Origin: Streptomyces aureus
Lineage (GTDB): Bacteria > Actinomycetota > Actinomycetes > Streptomycetales > Streptomycetaceae
DNA: 64,000 bases
Direction of reading: 5' to 3'
Assembly: GCF_000725495.1 (NCBI RefSeq)
Contig: NZ_JNZD01000006.1
Coordinates: forward strand, 62,001-126,000
Positions 43,320 to 51,330 of the stretch are shown here, piece by piece. Both the position numbers and the translations under genes were made by a program. The notes under the pieces are model-generated. The model ran no database searches. It was given only the letters and a program-made list of their open reading frames with translations, and was not told the origin of the DNA. How positions within the stretch are numbered: position 1 is the stretch's first letter; each line of letters begins with the position of its first letter.

Positions 43320-43500
43320 GGTGTCGGTGAGCACACGTCGAGGGTGCGCCGCACTGGTGGGACACACACGGGTGGTGTCAGCACCGGGGTCGGCACGCTC
43401 GCCGGGTGCGCAGCACTCGTAGGACAGGCACGGCAGGTGCACAGCACGGGGGCACACACACTGCGGGTGAGCAGCACCGCCCCGTGCGGCCACCACTGCC
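43320..43500. repeat. diverged ~60-bp tandem repeats after the glucanase terminator
   Basis: Two copies of about 55-60 bp start near 43320 and 43373 (GTGTC...GGTGCGC...CACT.GT.GGACA). A weaker third lies at about 43435-43490. On the minus strand they read as VCPTSAA-HPRRVL-like peptides but carry no gene signals. Confidence 0.5.
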
Positions 43501-43509
43501 GACAGTGCC

Positions 43510-44448
43510 CTACTCCCTCGATCCCGAACGCTCCAGCCACGCCCGGTACGTGGGCGCCTGGCGGGCCACCTCCCAGTAGGCGTCCACCAACTCCTCGTAG
43601 CCGTGGTCGAGTTCGGCCTCGGAGCGGGCGGCGAGCAGCAGTCGCACCCCGATCGGGTCGCCGTGCAGGGGGCGGGCCACGACGTCGGGGCGCGGCAGGG
43701 CGGTGGGCTGGCTGACCGTGACGACCTCGCCGGTGGCGGCCAGGGAGTACGCCGTGAGGTAGTCGCCGTGCAGCATGTCGGGTTCGATCCCCGCCTCGCG
43801 CAGGACCCGGCAGAGGCCGTCCCATTCGCCGTCCACCGTGGAGTCCACCATCCACTGGTCGTCGGCCAGGTCTGCGAGACGCACCTCGGACCGCCGGGCG
43901 GCGGGGTGATCGGGGGCGAGCGTGACGAACTGCGGTTCGCGTTCGACCAGGACGCGCACGCAGAGCCCGGGCGGGACGCACAGGGGACTGCCCTCGACCT
44001 CGTGCACGAAGGCGAGTTCGAGCCACCCTCCGGCGACCATCCGCAGCAGGGAGTTCGCGGACACATCCATCCGCAGGGTCGGGTCGGTCCGGGGAACGCG
44101 GGCGCGCAACCGGCGCAGCCAGCCCGGCAGGGCACGGCTCGCCGTGGCACCGATCCGCAGGGTGTGCTCGTCGGCGGCACGGGCCACCGCCGCCCGCGTC
44201 TCCGTCACGATCGCGGCCAGTTCGGCGACGAGGGGTCTGGCCCGGCTCAGCACGGCGTGGCCCAGCGGCGTGGGACGGCAGCCCGCGCCTCCGCGGACGA
44301 AGAGCGGCGCGCCGAGAGCCTGCTCGATGCGACGCAACTGGGCGCTCAACGACGGCTGGGCGACACCGAGTTCACGGGCGGCCTTGTGCAAGCTGCCCGA
44401 GTCGGCGATCGCGCACAGGGCGCGTAAATGCCTCACCTCGAGCTCCAT
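43510..44448 (-). CDS. snpR: LysR regulator of snapalysin (SnpR-like)
   Basis: 312 aa. HTH: ELEVRHLRALCAIADSGSLHKAARELGVAQPSLSAQLRRIEQALGAPLF, the LysR consensus. Codon 8 is TTA (44425-44427), so translation may depend on bldA. The placement, divergent from the snapalysin gene across a T-N11-A palindrome, matches the known snpR/snpA (prtR/prt) arrangement. Start ATG 44448; the frame extends 15 codons upstream. Confidence 0.85.
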   Translation of the reverse strand: MELEVRHLRALCAIADSGSLHKAARELGVAQPSLSAQLRRIEQALGAPLFVRGGAGCRPTPLGHAVLSRARPLVAELAAIVTETRAAVARAADEHTLRIGATASRALPGWLRRLRARVPRTDPTLRMDVSANSLLRMVAGGWLELAFVHEVEGSPLCVPPGLCVRVLVEREPQFVTLAPDHPAARRSEVRLADLADDQWMVDSTVDGEWDGLCRVLREAGIEPDMLHGDYLTAYSLAATGEVVTVSQPTALPRPDVVARPLHGDPIGVRLLLAARSEAELDHGYEELVDAYWEVARQAPTYRAWLERSGSRE

Positions 44449-44521
44449 CCGGGAAGGGTAAGTGAGACCCCACAGGACACACCAGATGTTCAAATCGCTA
44501 CGAACGCAGACGAGTTGGTCC

Positions 44522-44542
44522 GGGATAGCTCCGCGCTATCCC
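44522..44542. promoter_or_regulatory. LysR operator between snpR and snpA
   Basis: GGGATAG (44522-44528) and CTATCCC (44536-44542) form a perfect 7-bp inverted repeat with a 7-bp spacer, and contain the ATAG...CTAT T-N11-A core. It lies about 94 bp before the snapalysin start. Confidence 0.75.
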
Positions 44543-44635
44543 CGATTGCCATTACCCGCGACCCCATAGACCTCCGCGACACTCCTGCTGAACCAATCGT
44601 TCACCACCCCACACGAACGAGTAGGAGCACCCCCC

Positions 44636-45331
44636 ATGTTGTCCTCCCCCAGGAAGTCGAAGACGTCCAGGAGACTCACGGCCCTCGCGCTCGGTCTCGG
44701 TCTGGCGTCCGCGGCTCTCGGTACCGCCGGACCGGCGAGCGAGGCGCCGGCCCCCGAGCACACGGCGGCGTCCACCGCCGTCACCACCGCCCGCTACGCG
44801 GGCTCGGCCGAAGACACCTCGAACACCAAGGCGTTCTTCGACGCCGTGCTGAAGTCGGTGGCCAAGAAGCAGGCGGCCAACCCCTCGCTGGCGTCGGTCA
44901 CGGTCTACTACAACGCCTCCCAGGCGCCCAGCTTCCGCTCCCAGATATCGAGTTCCGCCTCGATCTGGAACAGCTCCGTGTCGAACGTCAAGCTCCAGTC
45001 GACGTCGAGCGGTGCGGACTTCAGCTACTACGAGGGCAACGACTCGCGCGGGTCGTACGCCTCCACCAACGGCCACGGCGGCGGCTACATCTTCCTGGAC
45101 TACGCGCAGAACCGGCAGTACGACTCGATCCGGGTCACCGCCCACGAGACCGGTCATGTGCTGGGTCTGCCGGACCACTACAGCGGTCCGTGCAGCGAGC
45201 TCATGTCGGGTGGCGGCCCGGGTACGTCCTGCACCAACCGCTACCCGAACGCGGCCGAGCGCTCCCGCGTCAACCAGCTCTGGGTCAACGGCCTCGCGAA
45301 GGCCATCGCGAAGCTGAACAAGACCCCCTGA
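44636..45331 (+). CDS. snpA: snapalysin-type secreted zinc metalloprotease
   Basis: 231 aa. Signal peptide ([25 protein letters not shown]), a propeptide, then the M7 snapalysin domain with [24 protein letters not shown]: the zinc ligands H170, H174 and D180 and the catalytic E171. A disulfide pair is expected between the CSEL and SCTN cysteines. It is a secreted neutral protease with preference for bulky aromatic residues at P1'. Its gene is expected to be induced by the divergent LysR protein. Confidence 0.92.
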   Translation: MLSSPRKSKTSRRLTALALGLGLASAALGTAGPASEAPAPEHTAASTAVTTARYAGSAEDTSNTKAFFDAVLKSVAKKQAANPSLASVTVYYNASQAPSFRSQISSSASIWNSSVSNVKLQSTSSGADFSYYEGNDSRGSYASTNGHGGGYIFLDYAQNRQYDSIRVTAHETGHVLGLPDHYSGPCSELMSGGGPGTSCTNRYPNAAERSRVNQLWVNGLAKAIAKLNKTP

Positions 45332-45375
45332 CGCGGAGCCCGGCGCCCATTGCGGGCCGGGCCGAACGATCCGGT

Positions 45376-45404
45376 GCGGGCCGTGGCATCACGCCACGGC
45401 CCGC
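45376..45404 (+). terminator. terminator of snpA
   Basis: Perfect 12-bp arms (45376-45387, 45393-45404) around a 5-base loop, 45 bp after the stop, with no T tract. Confidence 0.8.
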
Positions 45405-45868
45405 ATCTCGTGTGGGCGCCCGTTCGGTCAACGACGCCTCAAATGCTCAAGAACGCGCCCCGTCGCACAGAAGAACGCCCCGTCGCCCAGGTAGTACGCC
45501 CGCCTGGCGCACGTGCGGTCCACACGACACACGTACGGCCCCCATCACGCCCGCGCGGGGCGCGCTGCATCCTCTGGCACCCACACCCGAGCGCCGTACG
45601 CGAGTCCTGTACGTGCGTTCCGTACACGTGTTCCGTACACGCGTCCCGTCCCGTCCCCTCCCGGCCCGCCGGCCGGCCGGCCGGCCGGAGCGACGCCCCT
45701 CCCGTCGCCGGCGATCGACCGACTGGATGACGTTCCTCGCCCACGCTGCGACCCCGGCGCCGATCAACGAAGCGTTCGTGGTTCGTTTCCCTACGATGCG
45801 GCCAGGAATGCCCCGGCTCGTCCCGTGTCATTCGGACCGGTGCGCAGCGGGCTCCCTCGACTCCAGAA
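45405..45868. other. long non-coding spacer with short repeats
   Basis: No gene. GTTCCGTACAC appears twice with 13-bp spacing (45617-45640), followed by CCCGTCCCGTCCCC. A pure (CCGG)5 run lies at 45669-45688. The ribosome binding site of the carboxypeptidase is not obvious. Confidence 0.5.
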
Positions 45869-47464
45869 ATGACGGAACGCATGAGACCGATGATCTCTGG
45901 CCGGCTGCGGACCTGGTCCGCCGCCGGTGCGACACTCGTGGCGCTGACGGGAGCGGCCGCGGCCGGTCCCCCGGCGGCGGCGCACGGCGACAACCTCGGG
46001 CCCGCCATCGAGGCGATCATGCACAAGGCCCCTTACAAGCACGCGCAGTGGGGCGTGCTGGAGACGGACCCGGCCAACGGGCGGGTGATCCACTCCCAGT
46101 TCGCGAACCAGTTCTTCGTCCCCGGCTCGACGGTCAAGCTGGTCACCATGTCGACCGCCTGGCGCACCGTCGGCCCGAACCACCGCTTCACCACCCCCGT
46201 GATGGCGACCGGCACCCGCACCGGCTCGACCCTGCACGGGAACCTGGCGCTGGTCGCCCAGGGTGACCTGACCATGGGCGGGCGCACCAAGCCCGACGGT
46301 TCGGTGGACTACACCGACATCGACCACACCGAGGCCGCGATCCCCGGCGCGACCCTCACCCCCGAGAACCCCCTCGCCGGCATTAACCAGATCGCCCGGC
46401 AGATCCGCAGGGCCGGCATCACCCGGGTCGACGGCAACGTCATCATCGATCCGCGTCTGTTCAACCTCCCGGATCTGGACCCGCAGCCCACGCCGCTGAT
46501 CCTCAACGACAACCTGATCGACCTGCTGACGACCCCGACCACGCCCGGCCGGCCCGCGAAGCTGTTCTGGCGTCCGCAGGTCGCGCCGTACCAGGTGACC
46601 TCCACCGTGCGGACGGTCGCGCGCGGCGGGACCACCTCCGTGAACGTGACCACCTCGCCCGACGGCACGAGGATCCGCCTCTCCGGCACGATCGCCGCCG
46701 GTACGCAGCCGCTGCTGCGGGTCTCGGGCATCCAGGACCCGAACGCCTTCGGCCGCACCGCGCTGATCGAGGCCCTCGCACGCGCCGGTGTCACCGTCAG
46801 CGCCCGTCCCACCGGCCCCAACCCGCAGAAGCAGCTGCCGGCGAACTACCGCAACGACCCGCGCGTCGCCGCGTACGTCTCCCCGCCCTACAGCCAGTAC
46901 GCCAAGCTGATCCTCAAGGTCAGCCACAACCTCGGGGCCAACCTGGCCCTGTGCAACATGGCCGTCGTCCGGGGCAGCAAGAACTGCTTCGACGCGTTCC
47001 CGATCGAGCACGACTTCCTGACCAGGGTCGCGCACATCGACCCGAAGCAGTTCCAGCTCGCCGACGGGCGCGGCGGCACGCCGGGCGAGCGGGTCACTCC
47101 CAGGGGTCTCGTCGAGCTCCTGACGTACTGGCTGCACACCCCCGACGCCACGGCCTTCCGCAGGCTGCTCCCGATCCTCGGTGTCGACGGCTCGAACGCG
47201 ATCTCCTGCACGAACTGCCCGGCCAAGGGCAAGGTCTTCGCCAAGCCCGGCACGATCATCGCGGCCGACGAGCTGAACCAGGAGCTCGCCGCCACCGCGC
47301 AGAACGAGGCCGGCTACCTGCGGACGAACGACGGCCGTCTGCTGACCTTCTTCGTCGGGGTCAACGGAGCCGCGACCAAGGACATCAACAGCTTCATCAG
47401 CATCTTCAACGACGTCAACCAGATCACCGCCCTCCTCCAGGAGCAAGCCTCGGCCCGCTACTAG
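45869..47464 (+). CDS. dacB: D-alanyl-D-alanine carboxypeptidase/endopeptidase (PBP4, class C)
   Basis: 531 aa. Signal peptide (AAGATLVALTGAAAAGPPAAAHG), then the S13 penicillin-binding domain: PGSTVK (S87, K90), SHNLGAN (S352, N354) and KPGT (K459; here KPG instead of KTG). The insertion domain of the PBP4 group lies between. It trims or cross-link-edits peptidoglycan peptides outside the membrane. ATG 45869 is used; ATG 45881, after GGAA, is also possible. Confidence 0.88.
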   Translation: MTERMRPMISGRLRTWSAAGATLVALTGAAAAGPPAAAHGDNLGPAIEAIMHKAPYKHAQWGVLETDPANGRVIHSQFANQFFVPGSTVKLVTMSTAWRTVGPNHRFTTPVMATGTRTGSTLHGNLALVAQGDLTMGGRTKPDGSVDYTDIDHTEAAIPGATLTPENPLAGINQIARQIRRAGITRVDGNVIIDPRLFNLPDLDPQPTPLILNDNLIDLLTTPTTPGRPAKLFWRPQVAPYQVTSTVRTVARGGTTSVNVTTSPDGTRIRLSGTIAAGTQPLLRVSGIQDPNAFGRTALIEALARAGVTVSARPTGPNPQKQLPANYRNDPRVAAYVSPPYSQYAKLILKVSHNLGANLALCNMAVVRGSKNCFDAFPIEHDFLTRVAHIDPKQFQLADGRGGTPGERVTPRGLVELLTYWLHTPDATAFRRLLPILGVDGSNAISCTNCPAKGKVFAKPGTIIAADELNQELAATAQNEAGYLRTNDGRLLTFFVGVNGAATKDINSFISIFNDVNQITALLQEQASARY

Positions 47465-47500
47465 CGCACCCCCGAAGGCTCGGTGAGAGCTACGGTGACA

Positions 47501-47546
47501 GGGACGCCCTGACGCCGGGTCTGCTGACCCGGCGTCAGGGCGTCCC
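47501..47546. terminator. large perfect hairpin between dacB and the MarR gene
   Basis: 21-bp perfect arms (47501-47521, 47526-47546) around TGCT, lying between two genes that converge here. This is an exceptionally strong bidirectional terminator candidate. Confidence 0.85.
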
Positions 47547-47618
47547 TCGCGTTGTGGAGGTACGACGGGTGCGGCCCCGCGGTCCGGGCAGGACCCGGGC
47601 GGCACGACGCACCGCCGT

Positions 47619-48062
47619 TCAGGGGCGTTCCCGCTCCAGGACGGCCACGCACCGGCCGAGCAGGGCGACGAGTTCGGCCCGCTCCGCGTCCGTGAACTCC
47701 GCCGCGAGCGCCCGCTCCACCCGCACCGCCCGCGCGTCCGCGTCGGCCATCACGGCGCGGCCCTCGTCCGTGAGCCGGGTCTCCAGGACGTTGCGGTGCC
47801 ACTCGTGCGGGGTGCGCTCGATCAGGGCGCGTTCCTGGAGGTTCTTCAGGACCGTGTTCATGGTCGGCGGGGTGACGCCGCACAGCCGGGCGAGGGCCGC
47901 CGCGCTGATGCCGGAGTTGCCCGAGAGGTGGAGCAGCGCGGAGTACTGCGCGACCGTCAGGCCCGCCGGCTTCAGGACCGCGCTCTTGGTCGCGCCGAGA
48001 GCCTGTTCGGCCCGCTTGAGGTGGGAGCCGAGGCGCTCGGAGGCGGGCATGGACGTCGTCAT
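47619..48062 (-). CDS. MarR family transcriptional regulator
   Basis: 147 aa. The winged helix is GLTVAQYSALLHLSGNSGISAAALARLCGVTPPTMNTVLKNLQERALIERT, followed by the wing (EWHRNVLETRLTDEGR) and a long C-terminal helix. It is divergent from the SMP-30 gene with a 14-bp perfect palindrome between them. Confidence 0.9.
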   Translation of the reverse strand: MTTSMPASERLGSHLKRAEQALGATKSAVLKPAGLTVAQYSALLHLSGNSGISAAALARLCGVTPPTMNTVLKNLQERALIERTPHEWHRNVLETRLTDEGRAVMADADARAVRVERALAAEFTDAERAELVALLGRCVAVLERERP

Positions 48063-48135
48063 CTGCGCATGTTAATGCCCTTCCCGCACGTCGAGCCCGG
48101 CCGGCCCGGGGCAAGTCATTAATGCATTGACGATC

Positions 48136-48149
48136 ATTAGAGCTCTAAT
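48136..48149. promoter_or_regulatory. MarR operator
   Basis: ATTAGAG/CTCTAAT is a perfect 14-bp palindrome at 48136-48149 in the intergenic space between MarR and SMP-30, about 50 bp before the latter's GTG. A weaker TCATTAATGCATTGA word flanks it. Confidence 0.75.
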
Positions 48150-48198
48150 CTAGATTCTGGTTCGTCATCCAGTGAGTACCCGAACCGAGAGGCATACC

Positions 48199-49176
48199 GT
48201 GTCCCGCTCGATGAACCGCCGTACCTTCCTGACCGCCACCGCCGCCCTGGCCGCGACCGTTGCCGCGCCCCAGGCGCACGCGGCCACCGGGCCCCGGATC
48301 TCGGTCGCCTTCACGCTCCCCGACGACCGCGCCTACCCGGAAGGCATCGCCCTCGATCCCCGCACCGGCGACGTGTACGTCGGCTCGTACACCAACGGCG
48401 CCGTGTACCGCGCCGCCCGTGGGAAGCACGCCGCCGAGGTGTTCCTGCCGCCGGGCGCGGACGGGCGGGCCACCGCCAACGGGCTCAAGGCCGACCGGCA
48501 CGGACGGCTGTGGGTGATCGACTCGACCGCCGGGGTCGACGTCTACGACCTGCGCGACCGGTCCCTTGTGGCCCGCTTCGCGGTGCCGGGTGACGCGCCC
48601 CGCTTCGTCAACGACCTGGCCCTCGGTCCCGACGGCACGGCCTATCTGACCGACAGCACGCGCGCCGTGATCTATCGCGTCACCGCCGCCGAGGTCTCGC
48701 GCGGGGTGCGCGGGACCATGACGCCCGCGTACGACCTGAGCCGGGTCCGGGATCCGCAGCAGCCGGAAGCCTTCACGCTCAACGGCATCGTCGCGGATTC
48801 CGGCGGACACCGGCTGTTCACCGTCGACATGACCGGGGGCGGCCTCTACCGGGTGGACGTGGCCACCGGGGCCGTGGCGCAAGTCGCCCTGACCGGCGGC
48901 GACCTGCGTGCCGGCGACGGACTGGAGCTGGCTCACGGCACGCTCTGGGCCGCGCAGAACTCCGCCAACACGATCAGCCGCTGGCGGCTGTCGCCGGACG
49001 GACTCTCGGCCCGCCTGGAGCGGCGGTTCACCGACCCCGCGCTGCAGATACCGACCACGCTGGTGCGCGACCGCGGGCGGCTGCTGGTCGTGCGGTCGCA
49101 GTTCGACAAGGGCGGCCCGATGGGCCCGGGTGTGCCGGAGACGCCGTTCACCGTGGCGCGGGTGGACGGGATCTGA
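48199..49176 (+). CDS. SMP-30/gluconolactonase-like secreted beta-propeller protein
   Basis: 325 aa. A Tat-like signal, MNRRTFLTATAALAATVAA (twin arginine), then a six-bladed propeller: AYPEGIALDPRTGDVYVGSY, ANGLKADRHGRLWVID, NDLALGPDGTAYLTD and NGIVADSGG are the SMP-30-type calcium-site loops. It may be a lactonase or just a sugar/ester-binding propeller. GTG 48199 follows GAGAGG. It is probably under control of the MarR gene. Confidence 0.85.
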   Translation: MSRSMNRRTFLTATAALAATVAAPQAHAATGPRISVAFTLPDDRAYPEGIALDPRTGDVYVGSYTNGAVYRAARGKHAAEVFLPPGADGRATANGLKADRHGRLWVIDSTAGVDVYDLRDRSLVARFAVPGDAPRFVNDLALGPDGTAYLTDSTRAVIYRVTAAEVSRGVRGTMTPAYDLSRVRDPQQPEAFTLNGIVADSGGHRLFTVDMTGGGLYRVDVATGAVAQVALTGGDLRAGDGLELAHGTLWAAQNSANTISRWRLSPDGLSARLERRFTDPALQIPTTLVRDRGRLLVVRSQFDKGGPMGPGVPETPFTVARVDGI

Positions 49177-49324
49177 CACCCGCGGCTCCCGCCCTGGCCG
49201 TCGGCGTACCCCCCTTCTCCACGGGACGGCCTCCCGGAGCGGACGGCCCCGACCAATCCGCCGCTCGTGCAGCTTCGGATTATGCGTGAATGGTCCGGTC
49301 TGTCTCGCACGCGGGAGAAACGTC

Positions 49325-49909
49325 GTGAAGGAACCAGTACACATCGGCAGGCATCCGTCCCCGAAACCGGACCTGCAGCGCCTGTTGCACGAGGTGGCGC
49401 TCGGTGATCAGGAGGCGTTCGCCACCGTCTACGACGCCGTGGCCGGTTCCGTTCTCGGTGTCGCCCGGGCCGTTCTGCGTGATCACGCGCAGTCGGAGGA
49501 GGTGGCGCAGGACGTGCTGGTGGAGGTGTGGCGTACGGCACCGCGCTACCGGCCCGAGCGGGGCACGGCCATCAACTGGATCCTCACCCTCGCCCACCGG
49601 CGCGCGGTGGACCGGGTCCGGTCGGTGGAGGCCGCCGCCGCCCGTGACACCAAGGCCGCCCAGCTCGAGCATCAGCCCGCGTACGACGAGGTGACCGAAC
49701 AGGTCGAGAGACGGCTGGAGCAGGAACAGGTACGGCGTTGTCTGCGCACGCTGACCGACTTGCAACGGCAGTCGGTCACGCTCGCCTACTACCGCGGCCT
49801 GACCTACCGGGAGGTCGCCCACGCACTCGCGCTGCCGCTCGGGACCGTCAAGACGAGGCTGCGCGACGGGCTCATCCGGCTCCGTGACTGCCTGGGGGTG
49901 ACCGCATGA
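49325..49909 (+). CDS. sigK: ECF sigma factor, SigK type
   Basis: 194 aa. Sigma2: FATVYDAVAGSVLGVARAVLRDHAQSEEVAQDVLVEVWRTA. Sigma4: QRQSVTLAYYRGLTYREVAHALALPLGTVKTRLRDGLIRL, as in SigK/SigL. GTG 49325 has GGGAGAAACGTC upstream. It overlaps the next gene by ATGA; that gene is the membrane anti-sigma partner. Confidence 0.88.
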   Translation: MKEPVHIGRHPSPKPDLQRLLHEVALGDQEAFATVYDAVAGSVLGVARAVLRDHAQSEEVAQDVLVEVWRTAPRYRPERGTAINWILTLAHRRAVDRVRSVEAAAARDTKAAQLEHQPAYDEVTEQVERRLEQEQVRRCLRTLTDLQRQSVTLAYYRGLTYREVAHALALPLGTVKTRLRDGLIRLRDCLGVTA

Positions 49910-50655
49910 CCACGACGGACCTGCACGCTCTGACGGGCGCCTACGCGGTGCACGCGCTGCACGGCGAGGAGCGTGCCGCCTTCGAGCGTCATCTGACCGG
50001 GTGCGAGACGTGCGCGCAGGAGGTCGCGGAGTTCACGGCCACCGCCGGACGTCTGGCCCTGGCCTCCACGGTGTCCACCCGCCCGGTCATGCGCGAGCAG
50101 GTACTGCGGCGCGTCACCACCGTGCGGCAGGTGCCGCCCGGTACCGCACCGCTGGAGCGGGTCCGGCGCGGGATGCGGCGCGGACGGGGTCCGGCCCGGT
50201 GGGCGCTGGCCGCCAGCGTGGCCGCCGCGGCCGCTTTCGGCGGGGGCGCCGTATGGCAGTACGAACGTGCCCAGGACGCCCGGCACGAGACGGCCGAGGC
50301 GCAGCAGCGCGTCGCGGACGTCGCGGGCGTGCTGACCGCGCCCGACGCCGCGTCGCGTTCGGCGCGCGTGGCGGGCGGTGCGGGCACGATCGTGGTCTCG
50401 GCCGACCGCGACCAGGCCGTGTTCCTGGGGTCCGGGATGGCGGCTCCCCCGGCCGGGAAGGTGTACCAGCTGTGGTTCGCCGACGACGGGAAGATGCGCT
50501 CGGCCGGTCTGATGGACCCCGACCGCGGTAGTCAGACGGTCCTCCTGAAGGGAGCGGTCGACGACGCCTCAGCCGTCGGCATCACGGTGGAGCCGACGGG
50601 CGGATCGAAACAGCCGACCTCGGAACCGGTCGCCCTGCTGGGCGTGCCGACATGA
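49906..50655 (+). CDS. rskA: anti-sigma-K factor (RskA-like)
   Basis: 249 aa. A cytoplasmic zinc-binding anti-sigma helix (AFERHLTGCETCAQEV, the H-x3-C-x2-C motif) is followed by one transmembrane helix (WALAASVAAAAAFGGGAVW) and the extracytoplasmic RskA domain (YQLWFADDGKMRSAGLM). In this family regulated proteolysis frees the sigma factor. Its ATG overlaps the sigK stop codon. Confidence 0.88.
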   Translation: MTTTDLHALTGAYAVHALHGEERAAFERHLTGCETCAQEVAEFTATAGRLALASTVSTRPVMREQVLRRVTTVRQVPPGTAPLERVRRGMRRGRGPARWALAASVAAAAAFGGGAVWQYERAQDARHETAEAQQRVADVAGVLTAPDAASRSARVAGGAGTIVVSADRDQAVFLGSGMAAPPAGKVYQLWFADDGKMRSAGLMDPDRGSQTVLLKGAVDDASAVGITVEPTGGSKQPTSEPVALLGVPT

Positions 50656-50659
50656 CGAT

Positions 50660-50697
50660 GCGGGTGGGGAACCTCTTTGTGGAGGTTCCCCACCCGC
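50660..50697 (+). terminator. terminator after rskA
   Basis: Perfect 16-bp arms (50660-50675, 50682-50697) with a 6-base loop, just after the rskA stop. Confidence 0.85.
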
Positions 50698-50718
50698 TGT
50701 TTCTCGGCGGTGCGGGCG

Positions 50719-51198
50719 TCAGTTCGGGGGCATCAGGACGGTGTCGATGATGTAGACGTTGGCGTTGGCGGTCTTCACGTTGCCGCAGACGACCTTGGCG
50801 GAGTCGTTGACCGTGTACGACTCACCGGAGCCCGAGGTCGTGAGCTTCGACTTCTCCAGGGTGGTGAAGGAGCCGTTCTCCAGGTCCTTCGGGGTGAGCT
50901 TCTGGCCGACGACGTGGTAGGTGAGGATCTTCGGGTCCTTGGCCATGCCGTCGAAGGAGCCTTCGCCGCTCTTCGGAACGGAGGAACAGGCGGGGCCGAA
51001 GGGCTGGTCCATGCCGGCGGCGGCGGTGCTGCCCGAGCCGGTCATGTCGTCGCTCTTCGTCGCGGACGCCGCCGGCTTGGCGGAGGAGTCGGAGGCGGTC
51101 GAGTCGCCGCTGCCGCTGGAACAGGCGGTCAGGGCCAGAGGCAGCACGGCTGCGGCGGCGAACAGGCCGGTGGAGCGACGGATACGGGTGTTCATCAT
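50719..51198 (-). CDS. fasciclin-domain lipoprotein with an internal deletion
   Basis: 159 aa. A lipobox (LTACS, cysteine at residue 26), a Ser/Ala linker, then the fasciclin ending: KILTYHVVGQKLTPKDLE ... VYIIDTVLMP. Family proteins have about 60 residues between a segment like GSFDGMAKDP and KILTYH, including the VATAAS-NNP start of the domain and the ITVFAPTNDAFA motif. Here P89 is followed directly by K90 (codons meet at 50931/50932). The reading frame is kept, so a truncated product is possible. The MPT70-like relatives sit in sigK regulons. Confidence 0.75.
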   Translation of the reverse strand: MMNTRIRRSTGLFAAAAVLPLALTACSSGSGDSTASDSSAKPAASATKSDDMTGSGSTAAAGMDQPFGPACSSVPKSGEGSFDGMAKDPKILTYHVVGQKLTPKDLENGSFTTLEKSKLTTSGSGESYTVNDSAKVVCGNVKTANANVYIIDTVLMPPN

Positions 51199-51267
51199 GT
51201 TCTTCTCCTGTTGAACGACGCAGCACGATGCGGCTGCGTTCGGGGTGTCGCGGACATGTGGTTCGTG

Positions 51268-51327
51268 GGGCCGAAACGCCCAAGGGCCAGAGGCGGAGGG
51301 CCGAAAGGCTCAAGGGCCGGAGACGGA
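51268..51327. repeat. two 30-bp direct repeats
   Basis: Adjacent units at 51268-51297 and 51298-51327 match at about 25 of 30 positions. They lie just past the stop of the molybdopterin gene. Confidence 0.6.
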
Positions 51328-51330
51328 GGG

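Noticed and set aside
45669..45688. Functional (CCGG)5 site
   Set aside because: Most likely simple-sequence DNA; no gene or regulator context.
45791..47605. 604-codon minus-strand open frame
   Set aside because: Antisense to the carboxypeptidase, which shows SxxK and SxN motifs.
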